Shown here piece after piece: positions 12,191-23,935 of a DNA stretch of 64,000 bases. The notes under the pieces are model-generated. The model made no database searches, had not been told where the DNA came from, and was given only the letters and a program-made list of their open reading frames with translations. This DNA is from Nyssa sinensis (lineage: Eukaryota; Streptophyta; Magnoliopsida; Cornales; Nyssaceae). Location of the stretch: positions 22,426,307 to 22,490,306 of the forward strand of contig CM018035.1 in NCBI GenBank assembly GCA_008638375.1, read 5' to 3'. Every line of letters begins with the position of its first letter. Position 1 is the first letter of the stretch. Position numbers and translations under genes: made by a program.

Positions 12191-12389
12191 CAATTACAGT
12201 ACGGCCTCAAGGGGGAACACTCTTTTAGTCCAAACCTGGGTGGTGCAGAAGAATGCCCCTCTAAGATCGAAAAACCATTAAGTCCTAGAGGAAGGGATAG
12301 CCTTGGTAAAAACCAAAAAGGAATAAGTTACAAAGGTGCTCATCAGTTCAGAAGATGGAGGAAAGTACTTGTAGATAGCCACAACCTTG

Positions 12390-13780
12390 TCCCCTTTAGA
12401 TCAAGATGAGCTTATCAAGTTCCTAAAGGAAAATCTCTTAGTATTTGCTTGGGAGACTAAAGACGTGGAGGGAATTGACCCCAACTTCATCTCTCATAAG
12501 TTAATGATTAATCCAAACTATCCTCCAGTATGTCAGAAGAGGAGGATGTTTGCTCCAGAATGACATAAGACCATTAATGAAGAAGTCTAAAGGCTACTTA
12601 ATGTTGGAATGAAAAGGGAAGTTTTCTACCCTGAATGGATCACCAATATTGTCCTTGCAAAAAAGAAAAACGGCAAGTAGAGAGTCTGTGTTAACTATAC
12701 CGACCTCAACAAAGCATGTCCCAAGGATAGTTTCCCTTTCCCTATAATTGATTAGCTTGTGGATGCCATTGTAGGTCATGAGCTCATGAGTTTCATGGAT
12801 GCCTATTTTAGATATAATCATATTTAGATGTACCTTCCTAACGAGAAGAAAACTATTTTTATCTCAGAATGAGGTCTCTATTGTTATCAAGTGATGTCGT
12901 TCGGTCTCAAAAATACTAGAGCAACTTACCAAAGGCTGGTAAATAAGATGTTTGGCCTCTAGATCAGAGAAATAATAAAATTTTATATTAATGATATGCT
13001 CGTCAAAAGTGTTCGGAAGACATATCATATTTAACACTTGTCTCAAACGTTTGATATACTCAAGCAGCATAGAATGAAACTCAAACCTTCGAAATGCACT
13101 TTTGGGATTACTGAAGGAAATATACTAGATTTCTTGGTCTCCCATAGAGGAATTGAAGCTGACCCTACCAAGATCAAGCCTTTGATTGACTTGAAGTCCC
13201 CTAAAATGAAGAAGGTCATTCAAGGATTAAATGGGAGGGTAGCAGCCTAGAACACATTTATTTCTAAATCTACAGATCGTTGCCTTCTATTTTTTAGGGC
13301 TTTGAGAGGGAGTAAGGCCCTAGAATGAACCTTTGATTGTGAAGAAGCCTTTGAGCAATTGAAGAAATACATAGCCTCTCCCAATCTCTTTTCAAAACCA
13401 GTATCAGGGGAAAAATTGCTTCTGTACTTAGCCGTGTCAAAAAGTGCAGTTAGTTCAACTTTAATTAGAGAAGAAAAAGGGGTCCAAAAGCCAATTTTCT
13501 ATGTCAGCAAAGCGTTCATTGATACTGAAACTAGCAATTTGAAAATTGAGAAGTTAGCTCTGGCCTTGATAGTCTCAACTCGGAAGCTCGGGCTATACTT
13601 CCAAGTTCATCCTCTTATAATATCGACATCCTATCCTCTAAAATCAGTCCTTTACAAACCTAAAATAACCAGACGCTTGATCATATGGTCTATAGAGTTA
13701 GATGAGTTTGACATATTTTATGTTCCTCGAACAACAATCAAGAGTAGAGTTCACTGGAGTTCAGAATCCAGATTCCTAAG
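12390..13780 (+). pseudogene. pol (RT-RH): Element O reverse transcriptase and RNase H
   Basis: RT is readable from about 12405: LLVFAWETKDVEGIDPNFISH, then WITNIVLAKKKNGK, then NYTDLNKACPKDSFPFP, then GHELMSFMDAYF. The active-site block at about 12980 reads YINDM where YVDDM is expected. The connection and RNase H follow to about 13780, including FDCEEAFEQLKKYIASP, LLYLAVSKSAVSSTLIRE and KPIFYVSKAF. The last 144 codons or so (13359-13793) are still open. Catalytic loss in RT and upstream stops mark it as dead. Confidence 0.9.
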
Positions 13781-13796
13781 CTCATACCAGTGAACC

Positions 13797-14205
13797 ATTA
13801 TGGCTACTTAACATTGATGAGTCGTCCACCAATAAGGGCTCTAGAGTCAGATTGATACTCCAGACCACTGACAGAGCCTCCGTAGAAAAATCCATCACCC
13901 TAAGCTTCAGAGCTTTCAATAATGTGGTGAAATATAAACCATTAATCCTTAGAGTAAAACTTACATAGGAATGTGGCCTTTCAAACCTCAAAGTGTTTCC
14001 TACTTCTCAGCTTGTTGTTAGTCAACTTTTGGGTAAATACGTGTCCAATGATGAGAGAATGATGAAATATTAAGAGCTTGTAGACTCATTGAAGAAACCG
14101 TTCACTAAATTCTTAATTTAGAAGGTCCATAGGGATTAGAACTCTAGAGCAGACGCACTCGCTAATATGGCCTGCCATTTAAATCAAGAAAATGACTCCA
14201 CTATT
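13797..14205 (+). pseudogene. pol (aRH): Element O second, archaeal-type RNase H
   Basis: After the first RNase H comes a second RNase H-like block: DESSTNKGSRVRLIL, SLSFRAFNNVVKY, LKVFPTSQLVVSQL, DERMMKY and NSRADALANMA. A duplicated RNase H of this type is characteristic of the plant Tat lineage. Stops interrupt it. Confidence 0.82.
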
Positions 14206-14214
14206 AATATGAGT

Positions 14215-15475
14215 TAAAGCCTACTATTGAAGTACCGTAGGTTCTGCAATTTTCAGAATAATCACCCAATTGGATGACCCTATAGTCAAGTTCCTCATAG
14301 ACGAATTTCATCCTAAAGACAAAAGCTAGGCTAGGAAGATTCGGATCAGAGCAACTCAATACCTTATCCTCGTAAACAAGTTATACCAGAGGTCTTACTC
14401 CTAACCTCCCCTCTTATGCCTAAATCTAGAGAAAGCACAATACGTCCTAGCAGAAATACACGAGGGGGTCTGTGTCAAAAACAACGAAGGAAAAACCATT
14501 GTCCACCGAGCTCTATCTCAAGGGTACCACTAGCCAAACATGTTAAAATAGGCCAAAGATTATGTTTAAAGTGTGACAAATGGCAACGTTTTGCTTCTTA
14601 TCAGCACCAACCTCAACAAGAGCTCATACCCATAATTAGTCCCGGACCATTTTCCCAATAGGGAATGGATATTATAGGTCCACTGCCAAAAGCCCCCCAG
14701 AATAGAAAATTCCTATTAGTCGCTATAGACTATTTTTCTAAATGGGCAAAAGTTGAACCTCTGACTAACATCACATAAGTGGAGGTCAGAAACTTCACTT
14801 GAAAAAATTTAATGTGCACATTCGGGATTCCACATGTATCAATTACAGATAATGGGACCCAGTTCACTAGGAAAGTGAACTCTAAGTTCTGTGAAGATCT
14901 ACATATTAGTCATCACTTCTCCTCTCCAAGACATCCACGTGATAACAGACAAGTAAAAGTGACTAACATGACCATCTTGGAGGCCATAAAGAAGAGACTA
15001 GAACAAGCCAGATGATAGTGGGTTAAAGAGCTTCTTGGAGTCCTCTAGGCCTACTAAACAACAATGAGAGTCCCCACCGTTGAATCACCTTTTTCACTTT
15101 CTTATGGGACTGAAGCAGTAATCTTAGTGGAGATCAGTATGCCAACTCTAAGGACGGAACTCTTTGACCCTCGAAGGAATAACCAACACCTTGCTCAAAA
15201 CCTCGATCTTTTATAGGAGAAACATGAAAATGTATAAATCATGATGGGAAATGCTTCAACAAAGGATTAAGGCCCATTAACTTCCAGCTCGATGATCTCA
15301 TTTAAAGAGAATATTCCTAAACACTAAGGTTCCCACCATAGGAAAACCTTTCCCTAATTAGGAGGGACCTTACAAAGTGACAAAGATTGTAAGGCCTAAC
15401 ACATACTGGCTAGAAGATCTAATTGGAAAACCTGTACTCAGACCATGGATATTAAGCATTTACACAAATATTATC
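14215..15475 (+). pseudogene. pol (IN): Element O integrase
   Basis: A zinc-finger region with EIHEGVCVKNNEGK and a core with MDIIGPLPKAP and FLLVAIDYFSKWAKVEPLT are visible, followed by GIPHVSITDNGTQFT and HHFSSPRHPRDNRQVKVTN. The first two catalytic aspartates are present, while the glutamate position in NGQ-E-like sequence reads K. FSLSYGTEAV and a C-terminal stretch run to about 15470. Frame changes and stops are frequent. Confidence 0.86.
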
Positions 15476-15533
15476 AATAAAGATTTCAAATTCTCATCCC
15501 TCATGGTGTTTTGCTACTATACAGAGCTCTGAA

Positions 15534-15930
15534 AACCTTATATCGTATTATAAGTGTTACATGTCTGAACCATTCATTATGCGGCATTGCCAACTATACA
15601 AACCCCTAAAAACCTTAAATATTTTTATAAGTGTTACAAGACTGAACCATTCATTATATGACATCGCCAACTATACAAACCCCTAAAAACCATATATCTT
15701 ATTATAAGTGTTATAGGACTAAACCATTCATTATATGACATTGCCAAATATACATACCCCAAAACTGTTATAGGTCTAGACCATTCATTGTGCAGGATTG
15801 CCACTAGACCCCTAAAAACCTTATACATTTTCTATAAGTGTTACAAGTCTGAAGTTCTTTAAATTATGTGATATTTCTACCAGAACCCTAAAAATCTTAT
15901 ATTGCCTATAAGTGTTACAAGTTTGAACCT
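15534..15930. repeat. About 77-bp tandem repeat downstream of element O pol
   Basis: Five to six degenerate copies share ataagtgttacaagtctgaa, ccattcattat, and caaacccctaaaaacctta. They occupy the spacer between pol and the antisense ORF. No protein signal is seen. Subterminal tandem repeats of this kind are common in Tat elements. Confidence 0.8.
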
Positions 15931-16141
15931 TTGTTGATTTAAGTTTTTTTACAAGTTTAAAGATAACCATTTCTTAACAGAACGAAAGACTTCATTTAAT
16001 TCATGCTTCAAGATTAGTTTTGGAGATTAGTAAAGTCAATAGACAATCAAACACATAAAACGAGACTTGGAATTCAAAATCAAAAAGATAATTTCATTAA
16101 AAAAGTGTTGATGGGGTGCAAGAAAAACAAAATGTAAAAAC

Positions 16142-16150
16142 AAAGGGGGG
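16142..16150 (+). other. PPT-like purine run between the tandem repeats and the antisense ORF
   Basis: The plus strand reads aaagggggg just outside the antisense ORF. It is a candidate internal polypurine tract, but no LTR start (TG) follows it here, so its role is uncertain. Confidence 0.3.
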
Positions 16151-16708
16151 CTAAGGACTACTGGTCAGTAGGGGCAGGCTCATTTTCTTGCTCGGTGGCG
16201 CTTAGCTACTCAGACTAAAAGAGATTGGCAATTGGATCCACATCTCTAACCACCTCCTCTTCCTTCTCTTCCAATAACTCAGTATCAGAAATTAGGATCT
16301 CATCCAAACCGTTGATATCAAGATTTGGGTGAAGTTTGAGGAGTTTATTCTTATATACCTTGTAGCCATAGTCATCAAACTTCTTACCCAACTCCTGGAC
16401 TTCGGCCTTCAGAGCCTCTTAAGTTTCTTTTTTTGCTGCGTCAACGCTTTCAGAAAACTTTAGAGTCACCACCACCTTGAACTCAACCATCTTTTTTTTT
16501 CATGGCCTCTAGATCGAAAGCCAAAGTATTCATCTCGACTCTAGAATTGTGAAGGAACTAAAAGCCTTCTTTAGCTTCTCGTTTGAAGTAGAGATGGTGG
16601 ACTAGGTAGACCCTAGCTAAAGCCACGTCTCATCCAACTTAGCCGGAGTGTGTCAATCTTCTTGGTGTCCTCAAGGCTGTCCATAATCATCGCCGGTGCA
16701 TTAACAAC

Positions 16709-16786
16709 CTGCAGGTTATAAAGGATTTATTAGCTCGGTAGGCCAATAGATTAAAAGAGTGAGAATGAGGAATTCTGAATACTTAC
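16709..16786 (-). other. Candidate 78-bp GT-AG intron in the antisense ORF
   Basis: In the minus-strand sense the donor is G|GTAAGTATTC and the acceptor is ATAACCTGCAG|GTTG. Length, AT content and border words fit a small plant intron. No transcript evidence is available. Confidence 0.5.
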
Positions 16787-17298
16787 CCTCATATGAGATG
16801 CCATTAGATCTTTGGCTATCTTCTTGGGTTTGTAACCCTTAAAGTTTTCAGGGCCCGACATCTAGGACTCCTTATAAACCTTCTTGACGGCATTGTCCCC
16901 GGTATCTTCAGTCGTAAGAGAGTAGCTCTAGTCTTGCCCTTCCCCCTTTGAGGTTTTTACATTACTAGTTCTAGAGAGGAAACCATTTCACGAGTTGTGG
17001 GAAGGGAGAGCTCTTCTGAGATAATTCGCTCGAGAGAATTAGCCAAAAGTCTCTTCTTATTCTGAGAAGGAGTAAGCTTAATGGGGCTGAAGCTTCCCAA
17101 CCTTTTTCTTTTTACTAGGCTTCCATGTAGAAAAGATGGTCTTCTTCAATCCCTTACTTTTTTCCTTAGCTAGACCGACCTCCATCAGGATCTTGAGGCT
17201 AAGGACTTCCTCGTACGATTGGTCTTTTCACTGAAGGAGTTGTCTATAGCGTTCTAGAAGTTTTGGAGTGAAGATAGACCTCTTTCAAGCTTTCTTAT

Positions 17299-17389
17299 CT
17301 AAATAGAATACCCAAACGAAAGATGGTCAAAAGCAATAATAGTTAAAAATAAACAGAAAGTAACAAGTAACACATATCGGTAGGCTCAC
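17299..17389 (-). other. Candidate 91-bp GT-AG intron in the antisense ORF
   Basis: In the minus-strand sense the donor is AAAA|GTGAGCC and the acceptor is TATTCTATTTAG|ATAAG, with a T-rich stretch before the acceptor. It is weaker than the other candidate. Confidence 0.38.
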
Positions 17390-19429
17390 TTTTGAAGCCA
17401 ATGTACTAAGGAAAGACGCTTGGTCAATTCTCAAAGTCCTTATATGTAACAACCCATATTTTTACGTAATATTAAATAAATATTAAATAATATAAATAAT
17501 GTGTTTTAATTAATTACATTTAATTAATTATGAAAAATGATGAGCTAGAAAATGTTTAGAACATTTTCGAGCCCGTTTAGACACTTAAAAGGCTAATAAG
17601 GGCAACATTCTCATTTTACAGCAATATTGGGACTACGAAAATATCGTAGCCAAAGAACACTATATTGAGATTTAAAATAAGCTTAAATATATCATAATAG
17701 TCATGAGATATTTTTCTGAAAAGTGGGAAGGACCAAAATGGGTATTATGAATAAAGAATGAAAATAATGAAGGAAGGGCAAACTTGTAAAGATATCAAAT
17801 TCTGAATGTACGTCTTTAAAAGACCAAATGCTCACAAATACCTCATATTCCCCAGCATTTCATGGCAATCAACAAAGATAAGCTTAGGGTTTCTTCTCAT
17901 TTACATTTCCATTTCTCTACATCTTCTTCAATTTCCCTTGGGATAAAGAAGGAATCAAAACCATCAAGTCCTAGAGAGTGTGTGACGGTGATCTATTCTC
18001 ATTTTTTAAGACTAGGGCTGGAAAGAATCCCACCAAAAATAAACAAAGACAAGACTAGGGTTTGTGAAATCTTCAAGAAACAAGGTAGGAATTTCAAAGT
18101 ATAGAACTTGTGTAGATGGATTTATCATGGATTATTTCATCTCTTGCTATAGAGTTACCCATATTGTTCATGTTAGGGAATATGTTGCATGTATCATAAA
18201 CATTCATGTAATGAATGCATTCTTGCTATGAAACATCTTTTTTTATGCTATATCATTATGTGTGTAACTCCCGGTTAAATGCGAAATTGTTTACATTATG
18301 AATTTGTGATGTGGGTTTGTATGCTATACACATGGAAATACCTCTTGCATGCCAAATGTTTATGGAAATTCCTAAAGGCTATTTATGTTGAAATATGGTG
18401 CTTGTTTATAGTTGTGTGAATGAATTGATTATGTTAGTGAAATAAATGTAAATTATGGATATGAATGTGAATGGAATGCCCTTAAATTAGTTGTTATTGA
18501 ATAAGGGAGAGAAATTAACATTTGGGGCTTGAAATGGGATTACTGCTTTTGTGTGCTTTTGAGTGTGGTAAGATTTTGCTTACACGGGGTTCCAAATGTG
18601 TTTGGGATGGTGTCTCCCATCAGCTTGCGAGCCGTAAACCCACACGGGTAGTCGTATGTCTACATCAGGTTAGTAGTCTGATAAGCAGTGAAGGCTTACC
18701 GGGGGCCGACTAAGATATTAGTCTTGGGATTGAGACTTAAGAGTTGATAAGGGAAAACTTAGTAACCGAAATGACTTGAATGAATTCTAAAATCTCAATT
18801 AATTAGCTTATTCTTGGTGGAATTTCTCGGTGTTTTCTTTTTGGTGAATTATAAGTGTTGAATGTGAAATCTTGCTCCATGTTGGACTATTTTCTTGTTT
18901 TAAACATTACTCCATGATCACTTGTATGCCACTATACATGCACATGCACACATGTGACTCCATATTTTCTTACCTCTATTTAGATTTCTTCTATTGATGT
19001 TGTTGTACTAACCCCTACAAGATGCAGAAGCACGCAAGGAAATGGCCAGCGAGCTAAGAAACCACTACCATGCTATTTTTGGAAGACATCCATTACTTTT
19101 GTATACTTGAACATCATTACCCCATTTTGGAAAACTTGTTCGAATGTATGTTTCCCTTGAAATGGACTATATATTTTGTATTTAAATGTATATAAACTAG
19201 AAACTTAGTGGTGATGTAAATATTACAAGGGACTTGACATATATTTTTGGACTCTTATAAAATTCTATGTTGAAACTTGATTCTTGAATGAGCATATGGG
19301 TGTATGAGTTGTGTAATACATGTTTTGATATAGGATTATGAAATGAATGAAAAAGAAAAGGAAAAAGAATATTTAAGGTATGAGAAAAAAATAGGTGGAA
19401 TGAAAAAGTCATGAAAATAACATGTTCAG

Positions 19430-19725
19430 GTGTTGGTTGACAGATTCAGTCGACTAAATGGAAAAACCAGTCAACTGAATGGAAAGACCAGTCGACTAGA
19501 ATTAACAGAACCTAAATAATACAAAAATCCCAAACCTTTAGTCAACTGAATAGGAGAACCAGTCAACTGAATGGAAAGACCAGTCGATTGAAATTTATAA
19601 AAGTTAAAGAACAAAAAAATCCCAAACTTTCAGTTGATTTTATGTAAGGACCGACTGGTTAAAAACTAGACTCAGTCGACTAGACAGTCGACTAAAATAG
19701 GCAGAATACAATTTTTGCTCTACAC
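19430..19725. repeat. GTCGAC-type palindromic word cluster in LTR B
   Basis: Words such as cagtcgactg, cagtcaactg and gtcgactaga recur many times in about 290 bp, separated by aatggaaagac-type spacers. A similar cluster occurs at 58013-58330 in an unrelated copia element. Confidence 0.75.
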
Positions 19726-19756
19726 TCTGTTGAACAGACAACACTATTAGTGGATA

Positions 19757-19825
19757 CCTTATTTACATTAAAAGTCATTTAAGTAAATAATTTTATTTAC
19801 TTAAGATATTATAATGTAAATAAGG
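19757..19825. repeat. 69-bp nested palindrome in LTR B U3
   Basis: Outer arms ccttatttacatta (19757-19770) and taatgtaaataagg (19812-19825) are perfect reverse complements. Inner arms ttaagtaaataa (19779-19790) and ttatttacttaa (19793-19804) are too, with a 2-nt loop. It lies about 100 bp upstream of the TATA box. Confidence 0.88.
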
Positions 19826-19925
19826 ATGTACCCCTCATTTGAAACTAATAAAAATAGTCTCAGAACCTAATTCCTTAAGAATAAAAAGTCAACTCCCCAT
19901 TCCAAGAACAAAATTTTTGTTTTTC

Positions 19926-19933
19926 TATAAATA
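19926..19933 (+). promoter_or_regulatory. TATA box of LTR B
   Basis: tataaata within ttctataaatagcgcc is a perfect plant TATA box, about 440 bp before the LTR end. It fits the LTR promoter of element B. Confidence 0.7.
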
Positions 19934-19981
19934 GCGCCTTGGACCATAGCTAGTTGGGTGGGTTACCCTAAAGCTAAAATT

Positions 19982-20259
19982 TATTAAAAATAATTTTTAG
20001 ATTATTGAATACCTAAGGAATAATTATTGGGACTTTTGCAAGGTCAATTCCAAATATTTCAAATACTTAAATTTTCATGCCTTAGTGTGACAGCGCCTTG
20101 GTTAAAGCTAGTGTCCAGACTATTAAAAATAATTTTTAGACTATTGAATACCTAAGGAATAATTATTGGGACTTTTGCAAGGTCAATTCCAAATATTTCA
20201 AATACTTAAAATTTCATGCCTTAGTGTGACAACGCCTTGTTTAAAGCAAGTGTCCAGAC
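19982..20259. repeat. 139-bp tandem duplication in LTR B
   Basis: Two adjacent near-identical units (19982-20120 and 20121-20259) begin tattaaaaataatttttag and end gtgtccagac. They lie just downstream of the TATA box, so the duplication lengthens the transcribed part of the LTR. Confidence 0.93.
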
Positions 20260-20367
20260 GTAGGGTTAACTTCCATTGACTTGATTAACTATGTGAACTT
20301 AATTATCAATGTTTTAGGGTGGTTTTATATTACTACATGGGTCTTTGGGGCTTGGGTCTTAACAGAA

Positions 20368-20385
20368 TGGTATCAGAGCCTAGGC
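20368..20385 (+). other. Primer binding site of element B (initiator Met tRNA)
   Basis: tggtatcagagcctaggc follows the LTR end by three bases and is a near-perfect initiator-Met-tRNA site. Confidence 0.9.
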
Positions 20386-20787
20386 GTCGAATACCAATGA
20401 TGACGGGATAGGGCCAACTTAAGACATACTTTGTGATCATAAGTTGATATTGATTAGAAGCTTTAGTGTAGTATGTACATTAGTTGTGCATCTTGGAATC
20501 TAGTGTGCATTAAACTTGATCATTGATGTTGTTGCATGAGATATCTTGCTTTGAGTGAATGTTGACTTGATTTTGTGAATACATGAATATACTTGTTTAT
20601 TGGTTGTTTGATACATGTGCTATATGTTGCATTCATATGAGTTCATTCATGCATATGCTAGTGGTGATTGAGGAGAAATTGTTTGATGTCAAGGATAGGA
20701 CCTTATGGAAGGAAAGTTAAAAATTTTATCCTGAATTGGAAATTTGTTTAGAAAGTTTTCTTCCTTTCCTTTTGTTGTTATCATAGG

Positions 20788-21960
20788 ATGCCACCCAAAG
20801 GAAGAGGTCGAGGGAAAGGTTGAGAAAGAGGTTAAGGCTAAGGCAGAGCTTCTAATCCTATGCATACACCACTACCTCCAATCGGCCAAATGAACCAAGG
20901 CAAGGAAGAAGTACCCTATTCCTGCACCTCCGCCACCACTTCCTAGATATCCAATGGGTCGGGATAGGGGAGATATCCGTATTCCCAATCCTCCACTACC
21001 TTTCCAAGGGGAGCTTGTAAGGCAAAACCAAGGGGAAGTTCTCGTTCCCGAACCTCTACCTCAAGTTCCAAGGGTCCAAGTAGATGGGGCTAAAATTGCT
21101 CAAGGGATGATGGAGTTTATGAAACAATTTCAACAGGCTAATCTAGATGAGTCCCAGTTCCATTCTCAGAGAGGAGAAACTAGGGTCACAGCCAGCCACC
21201 ATGAGAGAGTTCTAGAGGTTGAATCCTCCTAAGTTCTTAAGGGGACCCGATCCATCTATTGTAGATGATTGGCTGAGATAAGTTTCTAGACTCTTAGACA
21301 CTGTTCGTATCTAAGAGGGTCACCTCTAGATTGATTATGCTAGTCTTTTATTTAAGGGGCAAGCCCTAACTTGGTGGGAGTCCGTAGGGCCTACTATAGT
21401 TAGAGAGTGGAATGTTTTCACCAAAGCCTTTTTAGACAAGTTCTTTCCTACCATTGCTAAGGATTCATTGCAACAAGAGTTTCTCCATCTTTATCAAGGT
21501 GATATGACCATATCTAAGTACGAATCCCATTTTTTTGCCTTAGCCCGATTTTCTATAAAGGTTGTTGATAATAAGTTTAAAAAATCTCGTACTTTTAAGA
21601 TTGGGCTCAAGCCTACCATTCAGAACAGGGTAGTTGAATTTAGGCTAACTTGAAGGACATAAAGAGGATCCGTGACTCAAGGTATCAAGTTCAGGGTTCA
21701 GGTTCTTATCTTGACAAACGGGATAAAAAAGTGATAGAGAAAGGGAACCTCTCACTCACAAGAGCAGACTCAAACTTCTTACCGACCATCCTATTCCTTA
21801 TTATCCGCTCTTATGAGAGCTACACATGGTGAGCTAACTTGCAGCACTTCCTTTAGTGCCTCATTTCTCCAGCACTTCCTTTAGTGCCTCATTTCTCATC
21901 TTAGAGCTCTAGGCTAACCCTAGGGCCTTCATCTACTATAGCCAGACCATAGACTACATA
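20788..21960 (+). pseudogene. gag: Element B gag
   Basis: An ATG at 20788 starts MPPKGRGRGKG, the usual basic N-terminus of chromovirus gag. The capsid-like domain follows with FLRGPDPSIVDDWLR, LTWWESVGPTIVREWNVFTK, FLDKFFP and QQEFLHLYQGDMTISKYESHF. A short direct repeat of ccagcacttcctttagtgcc occurs near 21841-21890. Stops and shifts are present throughout. No intact zinc knuckle was found. Confidence 0.85.
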
Positions 21961-21964
21961 TTAA

Positions 21965-22450
21965 GGAATGACCTGCCAAGACCCGTCTTTGGACCAAACA
22001 CAAGGGAAAATATATGCAGTTACTACAGCTGACTCATCTGATGGTCCCTCAGTTATGCGAGGTACCATTCTAGTATTCAATTCATGGGTGAACTTTTTGA
22101 TTAATACGGGTGCATCTCATTCATTTATTCCTTCATCCTTTGTATATACTTTGGGTTTATACATGGACATGCTAGATCATCCTCTTCGGGTAGAGACTTT
22201 AGTGTGAGGCAGGGTTTCACTTAGATAGATTTGTCGTTCTAGTGAGATAGAGGTAGTCGATCATCGCTTCATCTTTGATTTTACTGTGCTAGATATATCC
22301 TAGTTCAATCTCATCATGGACGTAGATTGGTTATCGACTTACTGGGCAACCATTGATTGTTATAGACAAAGGGTGACCATTTATACTCCTAAGGGAGACT
22401 ATTTTTATTTTCTAGGTGATCGAAGTGACCTTACTACTCCACGTTTGTGG
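21965..22450 (+). pseudogene. pol (PR): Element B aspartic protease
   Basis: The catalytic motif reads LINTGASHSFI, so the aspartate of DTGA has become asparagine. The rest is typical: FDFTVLDI, then the NLIMDVDWLSTYWATIDCYR segment. The D-to-N change and an upstream stop make it inactive. Confidence 0.85.
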
Positions 22451-22539
22451 AACTCGCGCGATTTAGGCTAGCTTAGTTATATATTCTCGACTTGAGTAGT
22501 AGACGACGTTAGTGGAAGTCATGGGGAGCTACCCCCAAA

Positions 22540-23935
22540 TGTGAGAAACTTCCTAGATGTTTTTCCAAATGATTTATATGAGTTACCTCTACACTAGGAG
22601 ATAAAGTTCTCCATTGATCTTTTACCAAGCATTATATCGATTTTTATGGCACCTTACCACATGGCACCTACGGAGTTGAGGGAACTAAAGGTGTAACTTG
22701 AAGAATTTTTGAATAAGGATTTTATATATCCTAGCACGTGACCATGAGGAACATCGGCCCTTTTTGCCAAAAAGAGTGATAGATCACTTCGGCTTTGTAT
22801 TGACTACTATAAGATTAATTGGGTGACCATGAATAATAATTACTTCTTGTCGCATATTGATGACATGTTTGTTTAATTAAGGGGATCTGTTGTTTTTTCC
22901 AAGATTGATATGAGATCCAACTATTATTAATTGAGGATCAAGGAAAAAGATATTCCAGAGATCGCTTTTCGCATATGGTATGGCCATTATAAGTATTTAG
23001 TCATGCCATTTAGGTTGACTAATGCTTTAGCCGCATTCATGGACCTCATAAATCTTTTTTTTAAATAATATCTTAATGTTTTTGTCATCGTCTTTGTTGA
23101 TGACATTCTTATCTGCTCACTGTCCAAGGAGAAACACGAGGAGCACATTCGCATTGCCTTACAAACCTTGCAAGAACACCAATTGTATACCAAATTTGAA
23201 AAATATGGCTTTTGGTTAGCGGAAGTAAATTTCCTCGAACTTGTTGTTTCGCAATAAGGAGTATTTGTGGATCCTTCAAATATTAAAATAGTTACAACAT
23301 GAGAGAGGCCGAAGAATGTATTTGAGATCTGTAGTTTCTTGGGTTTAGCGGGGTATTACCATAGGTTCATTAATGGATTTTCATGCTTGGCTACTCCTAT
23401 GACGTGGCTTACTAGGAAAGGAGTCTGATTTATATGTGATGATGCTTGTGAGCAATCCTTTCAAGAATTGAAAACTCATCTTACCATGACACTGATCCTT
23501 ACTATTCCCGAGAGTGAAGAGAATATTTCATTTATTGTGATGCTTCACGAGAAGGGTTAGGTTGCATCCTTATATAGAAGGGAAAAGTGGTAGCATATGG
23601 ATTACGATAATTGAAATCTCGAGAGAGGAATTACCCGACACATGATTTGGAGCTAGCTGTCATTGTCTTCGCATTGAAGAGTTGGCAACATTATCTTTAC
23701 AGCGAGAGGTTGAAGTCTTTTTCGACCATAAGAATCTTAAATATATGTTTTCTCAAAAAGAATTGAACTTGATGCAAATATGATGGATGAAGTATACGGA
23801 AGATTACGATTTTGAATTGCAATATCATCCGAGAAAAGCCAACGTTGTGGTCGATGCACTTAGAAGAAGATCTCGAGAAAATTTAGCTAGTATATTCATT
23901 CGAGAGTGGGAAATGCTAGAGGCAACATCGTAGTA
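22540..23935 (+). pseudogene. pol (RT-RH): Element B reverse transcriptase and RNase H
   Basis: Readable blocks are [53 protein letters not shown] and the active site VIVFVDDIL (about 23085), which is intact. FLGLAGYYHRFI and the RNase H end with the RKANVVVDAL-type tail (about 23835) follow. Many stops are the C-to-T or G-to-A kind. The gene continues into the integrase. Confidence 0.9.

Larger units (their letters stand above)
16158..17440 (-). pseudogene. Antisense extra ORF of element O, with two apparent introns
   Basis: On the strand opposite to pol, a broken reading frame ends with VYKNKLLKLHPNLDINGLDE and ISDTELLEEKEEEVVRDVDP, followed by an acidic tail ending TEQENEPAPTDQ at 16158. 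Upstream is a lysine- and glutamate-rich coiled-coil-like stretch (EALKAEVQELGKKFDDYGY). Two interruptions have GT-AG borders: 17299-17389 (GTGAGCC ... TTCTATTTAG) and 16709-16786 (GTAAGTATTCAG ... ATAACCTGCAG). Antisense extra ORFs are known in some Tat elements, and their function is unknown. Element B cuts off the 5' end, and stops make it a pseudogene. Confidence 0.68.
1..17444 (+). mobile_element. Element O: Tat-lineage Ty3/gypsy retrotransposon, interrupted by A and cut by B
   Basis: This is the oldest recognisable element at the left end. Read across the insertion of A (947-10260), it gives an LTR tail, a PBS-like site, gag, protease, RT, RNase H, a second archaeal-type RNase H, integrase, a tandem repeat and an antisense ORF. 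The second RNase H and the protease to RT wording (LNKACPKDSFP, GHELMSFMDAY) are diagnostic of the Tat lineage. All frames are broken by stops and shifts, so it is dead. The 3' LTR is not visible because B is inserted at 17445 and later rearrangements removed what followed. Clade placement within Tat is inference. Confidence 0.78.
17445..20364 (+). mobile_element. Element B 5' LTR
   Basis: It runs from tgtaacaaccc to gggtcttaaca (TG...CA), three bases before the PBS. It contains a GTCGAC-rich repeat cluster, a 69-bp nested palindrome, a TATA box at 19926-19933 and a 139-bp tandem duplication. The small ORF-like stretches inside it are not supported as genes. Confidence 0.88.

Noticed and set aside
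17862..18713. Small open frames (80 and 63 codons) in LTR B
   Set aside because: They lie in the LTR, have no motif, and no second LTR copy is available to test conservation.
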